Assembly: GCA_023416585.1 (NCBI GenBank)
Contig: JAEZHM010000123.1
Location: forward strand, 1-35,277
Direction: 5' to 3'
From: Bacillota bacterium
GTDB taxonomy: Bacteria > Bacillota > Clostridia > Christensenellales > Aristaeellaceae
Length of the DNA: 35,277 bases
Shown: in pieces, positions 14,333-21,670 of the stretch
Layout: each line of letters opens with the position of its first letter
Numbering within the stretch: position 1 is the first letter of the stretch
Notes under the pieces: generated by a model
What the model saw: only the letters and a program-made list of their open reading frames with translations
What the model was told of the DNA's origin: nothing
The model's database searches: none
Program-made: the position numbers and the translations under genes

Positions 14333-17300
14333 ATGACCAAAGTCAAACTCAAGGATGCCACAAAAGAGCTTTCCAAGGACGCGGGCGGCGTGCTGGAGGA
14401 AGCCACGCGCGTAAAGCGTTCGGCGGAAGGCCTCTTACAGACGTTGCGCAAGCTGGAGAACCAATTTATCCGGGAGGAAGAGCAGCGCCGTGCCCAGGAG
14501 AAGCTGGAGGAACAGCAGAAACTGGCGGAGCAGCATACCAAGGCATGGACCATGCTGGACGAGGAAGAAGCCGCTGCCCTTCAAGGGGAGGCAGAGGTTG
14601 TCCCTCCCGTTCCGGAAAAGTCTGTCCAGGTACAAGCGTCTGTGACACCCCCCGAGCGCCCCGCGCCCCTTGCGCCCCCTGCGGCCCCTGCGGCGGAAGC
14701 GCCTGTTATTGAGAAGACGCCTGCGCCTGAAAAAGCTCCCGTGATCGAAAAAGCGCCTGCCGTTGAGAAGGCGCCTGTAATCGAGAAGGTGCCTGCCGCG
14801 GAAAAAGCGCCGGCTGAGGCGCCCAAAGCCGCAGCGGAGCATGCGGAAGCGCCTGCGCCCGCACCCAAGGCTGCACCAGTTATGGCAGCGCCCGAGTCCG
14901 TTCCGGCTCAGGCACCTGTTCAGGCTCCCGTGCCGGCACCGGCAGTGGCATCCGCAAGGCCTGTGCCCACAGCGCCTGCGGCGCCCCGGCCCCAGGCTCA
15001 GCCTGCACTGCGGCCACCGCGCCCCGCCATGCAGCCGCCCCGGCCTATGGGCCAGCCCGCTCCTGCCGCACAAACAAATGTGCCCCAGGCACCCGTCGTA
15101 GGCGGAGCGCCACGGCCGCCCTACGGCCGTCCGGCGAATCCCGCTCCTGCAGGCCAGGGCCCTTATGGCCGTCCTGCGAATCCTGTTCCGATGGGCCAGG
15201 GTCCCTACGGGCGTCCTGCGAATCCCGCTCCTTCCGGCCAGGGTCCCTATGGCCGTCCTGCTAATCCCGCCGGCCAAGGCCCTTATGGCCGTCCGGCGAA
15301 TCCCGCCGGCCAAGGACCCTATGGCCGTCCCGCAGGCGGTGCACCGATGGGCCCCGGTGGGCCTCGCCCCCAGGGTGGCTTTGGCGGACCTCGTCCCCAA
15401 GGTGGTTTTGGCGCGCCCCGTCCCCAAGGCGGCGGCTTTGGCGCACCCCGGCCCGGCATGGGCCCCCGCCCCGTTGGCGGCGGAGGGTTCGGCCGTCCCA
15501 AAGCGCCTGAACTGACGCCCTCGGTGGAAAAGGAACGGGTGTCCAACTATGACCCCAACAAGAAAAATTACGTGCGTCAACACGACCCCGAGCGTGTTGT
15601 AAAATCGCGCAAACAGATGGTAAAGGAAAACTTCTCCGGTTATGATGATGATGTAATCCGCGGTGGCAAGCGTGCCAGGGCGGGCAAGAAGCTCTCCGCC
15701 CAGCAGATGATGGCCCCCATCAAGATTGAAAAGGCATTCATGACCGCAGAAGCCATTACCGTGAAGGACCTGACCGAGCGTATCGGCAAGCCCGCGGGCG
15801 ATATCCTCAAGAAGCTTTTGCTGCTGGGGATCATGGCCAACATCAACAGTGAACTGGACTATGATACAGCTTCCCTTGTCTGCACCGAGTTTGGCGTGGA
15901 ACTGGAAAAGAAGCTGGACAAGACGGCGGAAGACTACCTCTCCGACGAAGATTTCGAGGATACCGATGAGGACCTCATCACCAGGCCGCCCGTTATCACC
16001 ATCATGGGCCACGTGGACCACGGCAAGACTTCGCTGCTGGACTATATCCGCAAAGCCCACGTGACTGCGGGCGAGGCCGGCGGCATCACTCAGCATATCG
16101 GCGCTTATACGGTAGAACTGAACGAGCGCCAAATCACCTTCCTGGATACCCCCGGCCATGAGGCGTTTACCGCCATGCGCGCCAGGGGTGCACAGGCTAC
16201 CGACATCGCTGTGCTGGTAGTGGCTGCGGATGACGGCGTGATGCCGCAGACCGTGGAAGCAATCAACCATGCCAAGGCGGCGGATGTGCCTATCATCGTT
16301 GCTATCAACAAAATGGATAAGCCGGGCGCCGATCCCGAGCGCGTGAAGCAGGACATGACCGCCTACGAACTGGTGGCAGAAGAGTGGGGCGGCGATACCA
16401 TTATGGTTCCCGTCAGTGCCGTCACCGGCCAGGGCGTGGACCAGCTGCTGGAGATGATCCTGCTGGTGGCGGATGTGCAGCAGCTGCGCGCCAATCCCGA
16501 CCGCCTGGCCCGCGGCGTCATCATCGAGGCCAAGCTGGACAAATCCCGCGGTCCTGTGGCTACGGTTCTGGTACAGAACGGTACGCTTCACATCGGAGAC
16601 AACATCGTGGCCGGCATGGCTTCCGGCCGTGTGCGCGCCATGCTGAACGACCGCGGCGACCGTGTCGAGGAAGCAGGTCCTTCCATGCCGGTGGAAGTCT
16701 CCGGCTTCAACGAAGTTCCTTTGGCAGGTGACGAAATGATGGCCGTAGGCGACGATCATTTGAGCCGCCAGGTTGCCGAGGAACGGCGCGAAAAGGTAAG
16801 GGCAGCGCGTGCCAGCACCAGCGCCAAGGTATCTTTGGATAATCTGTTCTCCAAGATTGACGCGGGCAAGATGACGCACCTCAACCTGATCATCAAGGCC
16901 GACGTGCAGGGCTCCGTGGAAGCTGTGAAGCAGGCTCTGGAAAAACTGTCCAACGACGAAGTAAAAGTACGCGTGCTGCATAGCGGCGTGGGCGCCATCA
17001 ACAAGGATGATGTAAACCTGGCTTCCGCCTTCAACGCCATCATCATCGGCTTCAACATCCGCCCGGACAACAGCGCCAGGGACCAGGCCGAGCGGGAAGA
17101 AATTGACATCCGCCTCTACCGTATCATTTACCAGGCCATTGAGGACATTGAAAAGGCCATGAAGGGCCTGCTGGCGCCCCAGTTCAAAGAAGTTATACTG
17201 GGCCACGCCGAAGTCCGCAACACCTTCAAGATCACCGGCGCAGGCACGATAGCAGGCTGCTATGTGCTGGACGGCAAGATGCAGCGCAATGCCTCCGTAC

Positions 17301-17479
17301 GCCTCCTGCGCGATCATGTGGTTGTGTTCGAGGGCAAGCTTTCCTCTCTGAAGCGCTTCAAGGATGACGCCAAGGATGTGGCCGCCGGCTACGAGTGCGG
17401 CATCGGCCTGGAAGCCTACAACGATGTCAAGGAAGGCGACGTCATCGAGTGCTATATCCAGGAAGAAGTGGAACGCTAA
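14333..17479 (+). CDS. infB: Translation initiation factor IF-2
   Basis: A 1048-residue IF-2 that carries fMet-tRNA to the 30S subunit and promotes subunit joining by GTP hydrolysis. The G domain begins near residue 555: GHVDHGKTS (G1, about 558), DTPGHEAF (G3), NKMDKPG (G4). The EF-Tu-like domain II and the IF-2 C-terminal fMet-tRNA domain follow, ending in IGLEAYNDVKEGDVIE. The N-terminal half is unusually long, with low-complexity Pro/Ala stretches (EKAP-type repeats, about 125-170), six PYGRPA repeats and Gly/Pro/Arg tracts (to about 395). B. subtilis IF-2 is about 716 residues. Start: ATG 14333 is preceded by GGGGGTG ten bases upstream; ATG 14312 has no site. Confidence 0.95.
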   Translation: MTKVKLKDATKELSKDAGGVLEEATRVKRSAEGLLQTLRKLENQFIREEEQRRAQEKLEEQQKLAEQHTKAWTMLDEEEAAALQGEAEVVPPVPEKSVQVQASVTPPERPAPLAPPAAPAAEAPVIEKTPAPEKAPVIEKAPAVEKAPVIEKVPAAEKAPAEAPKAAAEHAEAPAPAPKAAPVMAAPESVPAQAPVQAPVPAPAVASARPVPTAPAAPRPQAQPALRPPRPAMQPPRPMGQPAPAAQTNVPQAPVVGGAPRPPYGRPANPAPAGQGPYGRPANPVPMGQGPYGRPANPAPSGQGPYGRPANPAGQGPYGRPANPAGQGPYGRPAGGAPMGPGGPRPQGGFGGPRPQGGFGAPRPQGGGFGAPRPGMGPRPVGGGGFGRPKAPELTPSVEKERVSNYDPNKKNYVRQHDPERVVKSRKQMVKENFSGYDDDVIRGGKRARAGKKLSAQQMMAPIKIEKAFMTAEAITVKDLTERIGKPAGDILKKLLLLGIMANINSELDYDTASLVCTEFGVELEKKLDKTAEDYLSDEDFEDTDEDLITRPPVITIMGHVDHGKTSLLDYIRKAHVTAGEAGGITQHIGAYTVELNERQITFLDTPGHEAFTAMRARGAQATDIAVLVVAADDGVMPQTVEAINHAKAADVPIIVAINKMDKPGADPERVKQDMTAYELVAEEWGGDTIMVPVSAVTGQGVDQLLEMILLVADVQQLRANPDRLARGVIIEAKLDKSRGPVATVLVQNGTLHIGDNIVAGMASGRVRAMLNDRGDRVEEAGPSMPVEVSGFNEVPLAGDEMMAVGDDHLSRQVAEERREKVRAARASTSAKVSLDNLFSKIDAGKMTHLNLIIKADVQGSVEAVKQALEKLSNDEVKVRVLHSGVGAINKDDVNLASAFNAIIIGFNIRPDNSARDQAEREEIDIRLYRIIYQAIEDIEKAMKGLLAPQFKEVILGHAEVRNTFKITGAGTIAGCYVLDGKMQRNASVRLLRDHVVVFEGKLSSLKRFKDDAKDVAAGYECGIGLEAYNDVKEGDVIECYIQEEVER
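15119..15334 (+). repeat. In-frame repeat encoding PYGRPA units in IF-2
   Basis: Six tandem copies of a PYGRPA unit, 36-42 bases each (GQGPYGRPANP with APA, VPM or APS insertions; later copies shorter). Neighbouring copies differ by synonymous changes and by loss of two codons. This predicts a disordered, Arg/Tyr/Pro-rich segment at residues ~262-335, directly before Gly-Arg-Pro tracts. Confidence 0.85.
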
Positions 17480-17484
17480 AGCTT

Positions 17485-17624
17485 TCGCGGAAATGACGAA
17501 GTCATTTCCGCGATTCTCTCACTTTTCGCTTGTGTCCTCTTGCGCCGTTCCGCGCTTTGCTTGGACGGCGCAAGGTCACGGCCAGCGAAAAGTACAAGGT
17601 ATGTTGTCGCGCCCGCAGGCGCGA
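17485..17624 (+). other. Hairpin array between infB and rbfA
   Basis: The gap 17480-17701 contains three perfect hairpins. H1: TCGCGGAAATGAC (17485-17497), loop GAA, matching arm 17501-17513 (13 bp). H2, nested: outer ACTTTTCGCT (17521-17530) with AGCGAAAAGT (17584-17593), inner TTGCGCCGT (17540-17548) with ACGGCGCAA (17565-17573). H3: TCGCGCC (17607-17613) with GGCGCGA (17618-17624). None is followed by a T-run, so simple termination is unlikely. It could be an RNA-processing site or a small palindromic repeat element. No coding region is seen here. Confidence 0.8.
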
Positions 17625-17701
17625 AATTCACTATTGCTGCAGGCTGCTTTCTGCTGCATAAGCTAGTAAGCGTTACGACCCCAGAAAGGTAAGGAGTACC
17701 A

Positions 17702-18097
17702 GTGAGTTCTTATCGAAGCGATCGCATTTCTGATCAGGTTCGCCGGGAGGTGGACCAGATCATCCGCAACCAATTGAGCGACCCCAGAATTACCGGAACC
17801 TTCAGCATCACCCATGCCGAGGTAACGAGGGATCTTCGCTATGCCAAAATTTATGTGAGCATCCTGGAGGAGGACAAGGCGGCCGGTGTCATTGCTGCGT
17901 TAAAGGGCGCGGCAGGATTTGTCCGCAGGGAACTGGGCAAAAGCATGGTCATCCGCTATACGCCCGAGATCATATTCCAGCAGGATCAGAATATCGCCTA
18001 TGGCGTACATATTGCGGATATTCTCAATCAGGTACATGCAAAAGAAGCGGAAGGAAACAAAAGCGATGAGGAAGAACCGTCCGGCGCAGATGAATAG
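17702..18097 (+). CDS. rbfA: 30S ribosome-binding factor RbfA
   Basis: A 131-residue RbfA, a KH-fold protein that binds the 30S neck and helps mature the 5' end of 16S rRNA, especially in the cold. Typical features: YRSDRISDQVRREVDQIIRNQLSDPRI at the start, AEVTRDLRYAKIYVSIL in the middle, and RRELGKSMVIRYTPEIIFQQDQ. The acidic tail is normal. The start is GTG at 17702, five bases after AAGGAG. It follows infB after the hairpin-rich gap and overlaps nrnA by 32 bases. Confidence 0.95.
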   Translation: MSSYRSDRISDQVRREVDQIIRNQLSDPRITGTFSITHAEVTRDLRYAKIYVSILEEDKAAGVIAALKGAAGFVRRELGKSMVIRYTPEIIFQQDQNIAYGVHIADILNQVHAKEAEGNKSDEEEPSGADE

Positions 18098-19067
18098 CTT
18101 TCCGGAAGCCGTGACGGACGCCATCATAAGGGCAGAGCGCATTCTTTTGTGCTCCCACGTATCGCCGGATGGGGATACCATCGGAAGTTCGCTGGCTTTG
18201 CGCAGCGCGCTTATCAAGCTGGGCAAGCAGGTTTGCGTCGTTTGTGCTGACGAAGTGCCGCAATTACTTATGTTTTTGAGCGGCGCGGGGGAAATACGCA
18301 GTCCTGCGCAACTGAAAGGCGAAAACTTCGACCTGGCTATTGCAGTGGATGTGTCTGACCGTCTCCGCCTGGGGGACTGTGCACCGCTATTTTTTGCCGC
18401 CAGGTCTACGATACAGATAGACCATCATGGCACCAATCCGGGCTATGCCGACATCAACGTGGTATCGGCCGGGGCCAGTGCCACAGGCGTGCTCATATAT
18501 GAGCTGCTTCAAAGCCTGAATATCAACTGGGATATAGATATAGCCACAAGCCTGTATACCGCAATTGCAACGGATACGGGCAATTTCAGTTTTGACAACA
18601 CTACGGCCGACGCCTTTCAAGCCATGGGCGAACTAATGGGCTACGGGCTGCCCATCGCCAGGTTGAACCGCGTGCTTTTCAGGGAGCGCAGCCGGGAGCA
18701 GATATTGCTGCTGACCCGGGCTTTGTCTACCCTTACCTTCTATCATGACGGGAAGATTACCGGGATGCAGCTGAGTCAGGCAGATCTTGACGATTGCGGC
18801 GCAAGGCCTGAACATGCGGAAGCTATTGTGAATTTTGGCATTGACATCACAGGCGTTAAAATGACATACCTGGCCAGGGAAGTGGACGGGGGCACCAAAT
18901 TCAGCCTCCGGGCCTTGGAGGGCTGCAACGTGGCCGAATTGGCCGCTAGCTTCGGGGGCGGCGGGCATGCGCTGGCGGCGGGCTGCACCATGAACGCTGC
19001 GCTTTCGGATGCTGCTGCGATCATGGTTGCGGCCATGGAAAAAAGCCTTGCGGAAGGTCAGCTATGA
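18066..19067 (+). CDS. nrnA: DHH/DHHA1 oligoribonuclease NrnA-like
   Basis: A 333-residue DHH-family phosphoesterase of the NrnA (nano-RNase and pAp phosphatase) type. It degrades short oligonucleotides and 3'-phosphoadenosine-5'-phosphate with two Mn ions. Metal-site motifs: HVSPDGDTIGSS (His31, Asp35, Asp37), AVDVSD, IDHHGTN (Asp119-His121) and ATDTGNF. The DHHA1 substrate motif GGGGHALAAG lies near the end. The start at 18066 has AAGGA ten bases upstream; ATG 18090 is an alternative and would shorten the protein by eight residues. The ATGA overlap couples it to truB. Confidence 0.92.
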   Translation: MRKNRPAQMNSFPEAVTDAIIRAERILLCSHVSPDGDTIGSSLALRSALIKLGKQVCVVCADEVPQLLMFLSGAGEIRSPAQLKGENFDLAIAVDVSDRLRLGDCAPLFFAARSTIQIDHHGTNPGYADINVVSAGASATGVLIYELLQSLNINWDIDIATSLYTAIATDTGNFSFDNTTADAFQAMGELMGYGLPIARLNRVLFRERSREQILLLTRALSTLTFYHDGKITGMQLSQADLDDCGARPEHAEAIVNFGIDITGVKMTYLAREVDGGTKFSLRALEGCNVAELAASFGGGGHALAAGCTMNAALSDAAAIMVAAMEKSLAEGQL

Positions 19068-19969
19068 ACGGTTTCTTTAATGTGTTAAAGCCGCCGGGTA
19101 TGACATCCAGCCAGGTGGTTGGGGCCGTTCGCAGGCTGATAAACGGCGAAAAGGCGGGCCATGCGGGCACGCTGGACCCGCAGGCGGCGGGCATCCTGCC
19201 TGTGATGGTGGGAAAGGCGGCCAGACTGTTTGACTATCTGGTGGACAAGCGCAAGACATATGTGGCGGAGATCGCTTTCGGCACGGCCACCGATACCCAG
19301 GATGCGCAGGGACACGTGATAGATCAGGGTGAAAACTACCCTTCCTTGGAGGATGCACGCGCAGTATTGCCAAGGTTCACCGGGGAGATTATGCAAGTGC
19401 CGCCCAGCTTTTCCGCCATCAAGCAGGAAGGGCGCAGGCTTTATGACCTTGCCCGCCGCGGTGAAATGGTGACAGCTGCGCCACGCCCCATTCTGGTAGA
19501 GGAAATATCCCTTGGCCGGGAAATGGAAAACCACGGCATGATGCTTACCATCCGCTGCGGAAAGGGTACATATGTGCGCACGCTGTGCCATGATATCGGC
19601 CAGGCGGTAGGCTGCCCAGCGCATATGCGGTTCCTTCTGCGCACGCAAAGCGGCGTCTTCACCCTGGATACCGCCTATACGTTGGAGGAACTCCAAGCGG
19701 CGAAGGATGAGGGACTGCTGAATCAATGCCTGCTTCCCATGGACATGCCTCTTGAGCATCTTCACCGCGTCGATGTGCCCGCGGCATTGGATACCATATG
19801 CAGGAATGGCGGCTCGATGAGGCTTTCCGCCTTTGAAAATATGGGTCAAACCGCGGAAAATGCACCGCTTCGTGTTTACTTGCAGGATGCCTTTATGGGC
19901 ATTGCCTGCCGCCAAGGTTCATCCATCGTGTTTCGGGCGATGGTAGGAGGCGGTATAAATGAAATGTAA
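19064..19969 (+). CDS. truB: tRNA pseudouridine(55) synthase TruB
   Basis: A 301-residue TruB, which isomerises U55 in the T-loop of all elongator tRNAs. Visible: GFFNVLKPPGMTSSQVV at the start, the catalytic Asp38 in GHAGTLDPQAAGILPV, the KTY..E.AFGTATDTQDA block, and IRCGKGTYVRTLCHDIG. The length is normal. The ATG overlaps the nrnA stop by four bases, so translation is coupled. ribF follows after 27 bases. Confidence 0.95.
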   Translation: MNGFFNVLKPPGMTSSQVVGAVRRLINGEKAGHAGTLDPQAAGILPVMVGKAARLFDYLVDKRKTYVAEIAFGTATDTQDAQGHVIDQGENYPSLEDARAVLPRFTGEIMQVPPSFSAIKQEGRRLYDLARRGEMVTAAPRPILVEEISLGREMENHGMMLTIRCGKGTYVRTLCHDIGQAVGCPAHMRFLLRTQSGVFTLDTAYTLEELQAAKDEGLLNQCLLPMDMPLEHLHRVDVPAALDTICRNGGSMRLSAFENMGQTAENAPLRVYLQDAFMGIACRQGSSIVFRAMVGGGINEM

Positions 19970-19996
19970 TACGCATGATATCGTTGGAGGGTTCCT

Positions 19997-20914
19997 ATGC
20001 GCCTGACATTTTCGGATAATGTCGTGACCGGTCCCTGCGTGCTGGCTCTGGGCATGTTTGACGGCGTTCACACGGGTCACGCATGGCTTTTGCGGACTGC
20101 CAGGGAGTGGGGCTTGCTGGAAAAGCTTCCGGTGGTGGTTTGTACTTTTATGCAGCACCCCCTGGCGGTGATTTCGCCAAATGATGTTCCGCCCATGCTG
20201 TCTACCGTGCCGGAGCGGGCTGTACGCGTGGCTCAGCTGAAAGCCGATGCATTAGCGGTGCTACCCTTTGACCGCGAAATGATGAACATGTCGCCAAGAT
20301 CATTTGTGGACTGGCTGATAAACAAGTTTCATCCCCGGCATATCGTGGTAGGTTTCAACTACACCTTTGGTATGAAAGGGGAAGGCGACGCTACACTGCT
20401 GAAAAAGATGGGCAAAATTCTGGGCTTTGAAGTGCACATTGTGTCCCCTGTTCAGGTGGACGGCCATGTCGTTTCTTCCTCCCGCGTGCGTGATCTGCTG
20501 GGGCAGGGGAATGTGGAGCTGGCCTTAAAATTGCTGGAGCGGCCTTACGCCATTTCCGGGCGTGTGGAGCACGGCAAGGGAGTAGGCAGGACTCTTGGTT
20601 TTCCAACAGCTAACGTATCCATCTCCAAACGCAAGGCGCTGCCCGCCTTTGGCATTTATGTAACCCGGGTCAAGACAAAAAAGGGCATGTTCCCGGCTGT
20701 GGTCAGTCTGGGCTGCCACCCCACGCTGCCCGAGGGCGATGTCACGCTGGAAGCCTATCTGCTGAATTGCTCTCAGGATTTATACGGGCAAAAACTTCGT
20801 GTGAATTTTCTCAAGCGGCTGCGCCCCGAGATTAAGTTTGCGAACGTTCAGGCACTGAAAGACCAAATGGCGCGGGATGTGGCTGATACCAAGGCGTATT
20901 TCGGTATTTCATGA
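19997..20914 (+). CDS. ribF: Bifunctional riboflavin kinase / FAD synthetase RibF
   Basis: A 305-residue RibF that makes FMN and then FAD from riboflavin and ATP. N-terminal adenylyltransferase: LGMFDGVHTGH (residues 18-28, nucleotidyltransferase motif) and GFNYTFGMKGEGD. C-terminal riboflavin kinase: EHGKGVGRTLGFPTANV, with the PTAN ATP/Mg motif at about 202-205. TTGGAGGGTT precedes the ATG. It is the last gene before rpsO, which has its own promoter. Confidence 0.95.
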   Translation: MRLTFSDNVVTGPCVLALGMFDGVHTGHAWLLRTAREWGLLEKLPVVVCTFMQHPLAVISPNDVPPMLSTVPERAVRVAQLKADALAVLPFDREMMNMSPRSFVDWLINKFHPRHIVVGFNYTFGMKGEGDATLLKKMGKILGFEVHIVSPVQVDGHVVSSSRVRDLLGQGNVELALKLLERPYAISGRVEHGKGVGRTLGFPTANVSISKRKALPAFGIYVTRVKTKKGMFPAVVSLGCHPTLPEGDVTLEAYLLNCSQDLYGQKLRVNFLKRLRPEIKFANVQALKDQMARDVADTKAYFGIS

Positions 20915-20989
20915 CGTTTTGAGGAAAAAGGTACGGCATTTTCCATATCAGACTGATGACCGACGGTCGATTTATGGGCCATAAAGCAA

Positions 20990-21035
20990 GCCGGCTTGGG
21001 GAATAATAGGCCTTGTCGGAAAATAATTCCCCGGC
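20990..21035 (+). terminator. Hairpin after ribF
   Basis: Outer GCCGG/CCGGC and inner GGGGAAT (20998-21004) with ATTCCCC (21026-21032) form a compound hairpin. It ends directly before the rpsO promoter. No T-run follows, so it may reduce read-through only partly, or be a processing or stability element. Confidence 0.4.
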
Positions 21036-21040
21036 ATACG

Positions 21041-21069
21041 TTTACAAATGCATTGTGTAGTGCTACAAT
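21041..21069 (+). promoter_or_regulatory. Promoter of rpsO
   Basis: TTTACA (21041-21046), 17-base spacer, extended -10 TGC-TACAAT (21061-21069). Transcription would begin near 21076, leaving an ~85-nt leader before rpsO. S15 mRNA leaders often bind S15 for feedback in other bacteria. Here CCATGGGCGC and GCGACGC/CATGG arms could form a folded leader, but no known class was recognised. Confidence 0.7.
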
Positions 21070-21160
21070 GAGAGACGCTGTTTTGAACCATGGGCGCAGT
21101 TTTGCGACGCTCCGACGCTTCACTTCGTTCATGGCGATTAGGTGAAAGGAGAAAGGAATT

Positions 21161-21415
21161 ATGTTAAAGGCTGAAATCATCCAAACTTATGGCCGCCACG
21201 AGGGCGACACCGGTTCCCCCGAAGTGCAGGTAGCGCTGCTTACCGAACGGATCAACCACCTGAACGAGCACCTGAAGATCAACAAGAAGGATCACCACAG
21301 CCGCCGCGGCCTGCTTCTAATGGTCGGCCAGCGCAGGGGCCTTCTGGATTACCTCCGGAAGACCGACATAGAGCGGTACCGTACGTTGATCGGTCAGTTG
21401 AACCTGCGCAAGTAA
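21161..21415 (+). CDS. rpsO: 30S ribosomal protein S15
   Basis: An 84-residue S15 that binds the 16S rRNA central domain early in assembly. Diagnostic: EGDTGSPEVQVALLTERINHLNEHLK, KDHHSRRGLLLMVGQRRGLLDYLRK, then the C-terminal YRTLIGQLNLRK. It is a few residues shorter than the usual 88-89 at the N-terminus (MLKAEIIQTYGRHEG), a normal variation. AAGGAGAAAGG lies just before the ATG. It is followed by pnp after a 255-base gap with RNA structure. Confidence 0.95.
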   Translation: MLKAEIIQTYGRHEGDTGSPEVQVALLTERINHLNEHLKINKKDHHSRRGLLLMVGQRRGLLDYLRKTDIERYRTLIGQLNLRK

Positions 21416-21452
21416 ACCCGCTTCCCGCGGCTTGCGCGTACTGCTGGTTGAT

Positions 21453-21480
21453 ACCGGATGAGGGGTACATTTTATCCGGT
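21453..21480 (+). other. Hairpin in the rpsO-pnp gap
   Basis: ACCGGAT (21453-21459) pairs with ATCCGGT (21474-21480), 7 bp perfect, 14-base loop. It is not followed by a T-run. It may be the 3' end structure of the rpsO message or a processing site. Confidence 0.5.
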
Positions 21481-21505
21481 CAAACTGTTTGTGGAAGCCG
21501 CCAGT

Positions 21506-21544
21506 GGCGCTCATGAAAGCATGGGCGCCGCTGCGCGGCTTTTT
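21506..21544 (+). terminator. Attenuator-like alternative hairpins before pnp
   Basis: Hairpin 1: GGCGCTCATG (21506-21515), loop AAAG, CATGGGCGCC (21520-21529), 10 bp with one G-U. Hairpin 2: GCCGC (21527-21531), loop TGC, GCGGC (21535-21539), then TTTTT (21540-21544), a short intrinsic terminator. They share 21527-21529 and so cannot form fully together. This suggests conditional read-through into pnp, or simply a weak terminator. Confidence 0.55.
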
Positions 21545-21557
21545 CACAGGAATATCA

Positions 21558-21573
21558 GGAGGCATGTGCCTCC
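21558..21573 (+). other. Small hairpin in the pnp leader
   Basis: GGAGGC (21558-21563), loop ATGT, GCCTCC (21568-21573), 6 bp perfect. It contains an AGGAGG-like site, but no open frame of note follows it. In other bacteria pnp leaders are cleaved by RNase III and then destabilised by PNPase itself; this hairpin could take part in such control. Confidence 0.45.
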
Positions 21574-21670
21574 AAAGAGGTGCCAGTCTGACTTCACAAA
21601 GGGAACAGGCTGGTGTGTCCAAGAGAAAAGGCTGGAAAGCCTTACATGTGACGATGTGAAGGAGATTGGC

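Noticed and set aside
14435..17317. A 960-codon open frame antisense to infB
   Set aside because: It runs opposite a highly conserved essential gene, is rich in His/Arg/Gly as expected from the reversed codons of a GC-rich gene, and has no family-like motif or ribosome site.
21458..21670. A 71-residue N-terminal extension of PNPase
   Set aside because: The frame is open, but it passes through the terminator and hairpins, lacks a ribosome site, and does not resemble the family; AAGGAG directly precedes the ATG at 21671.
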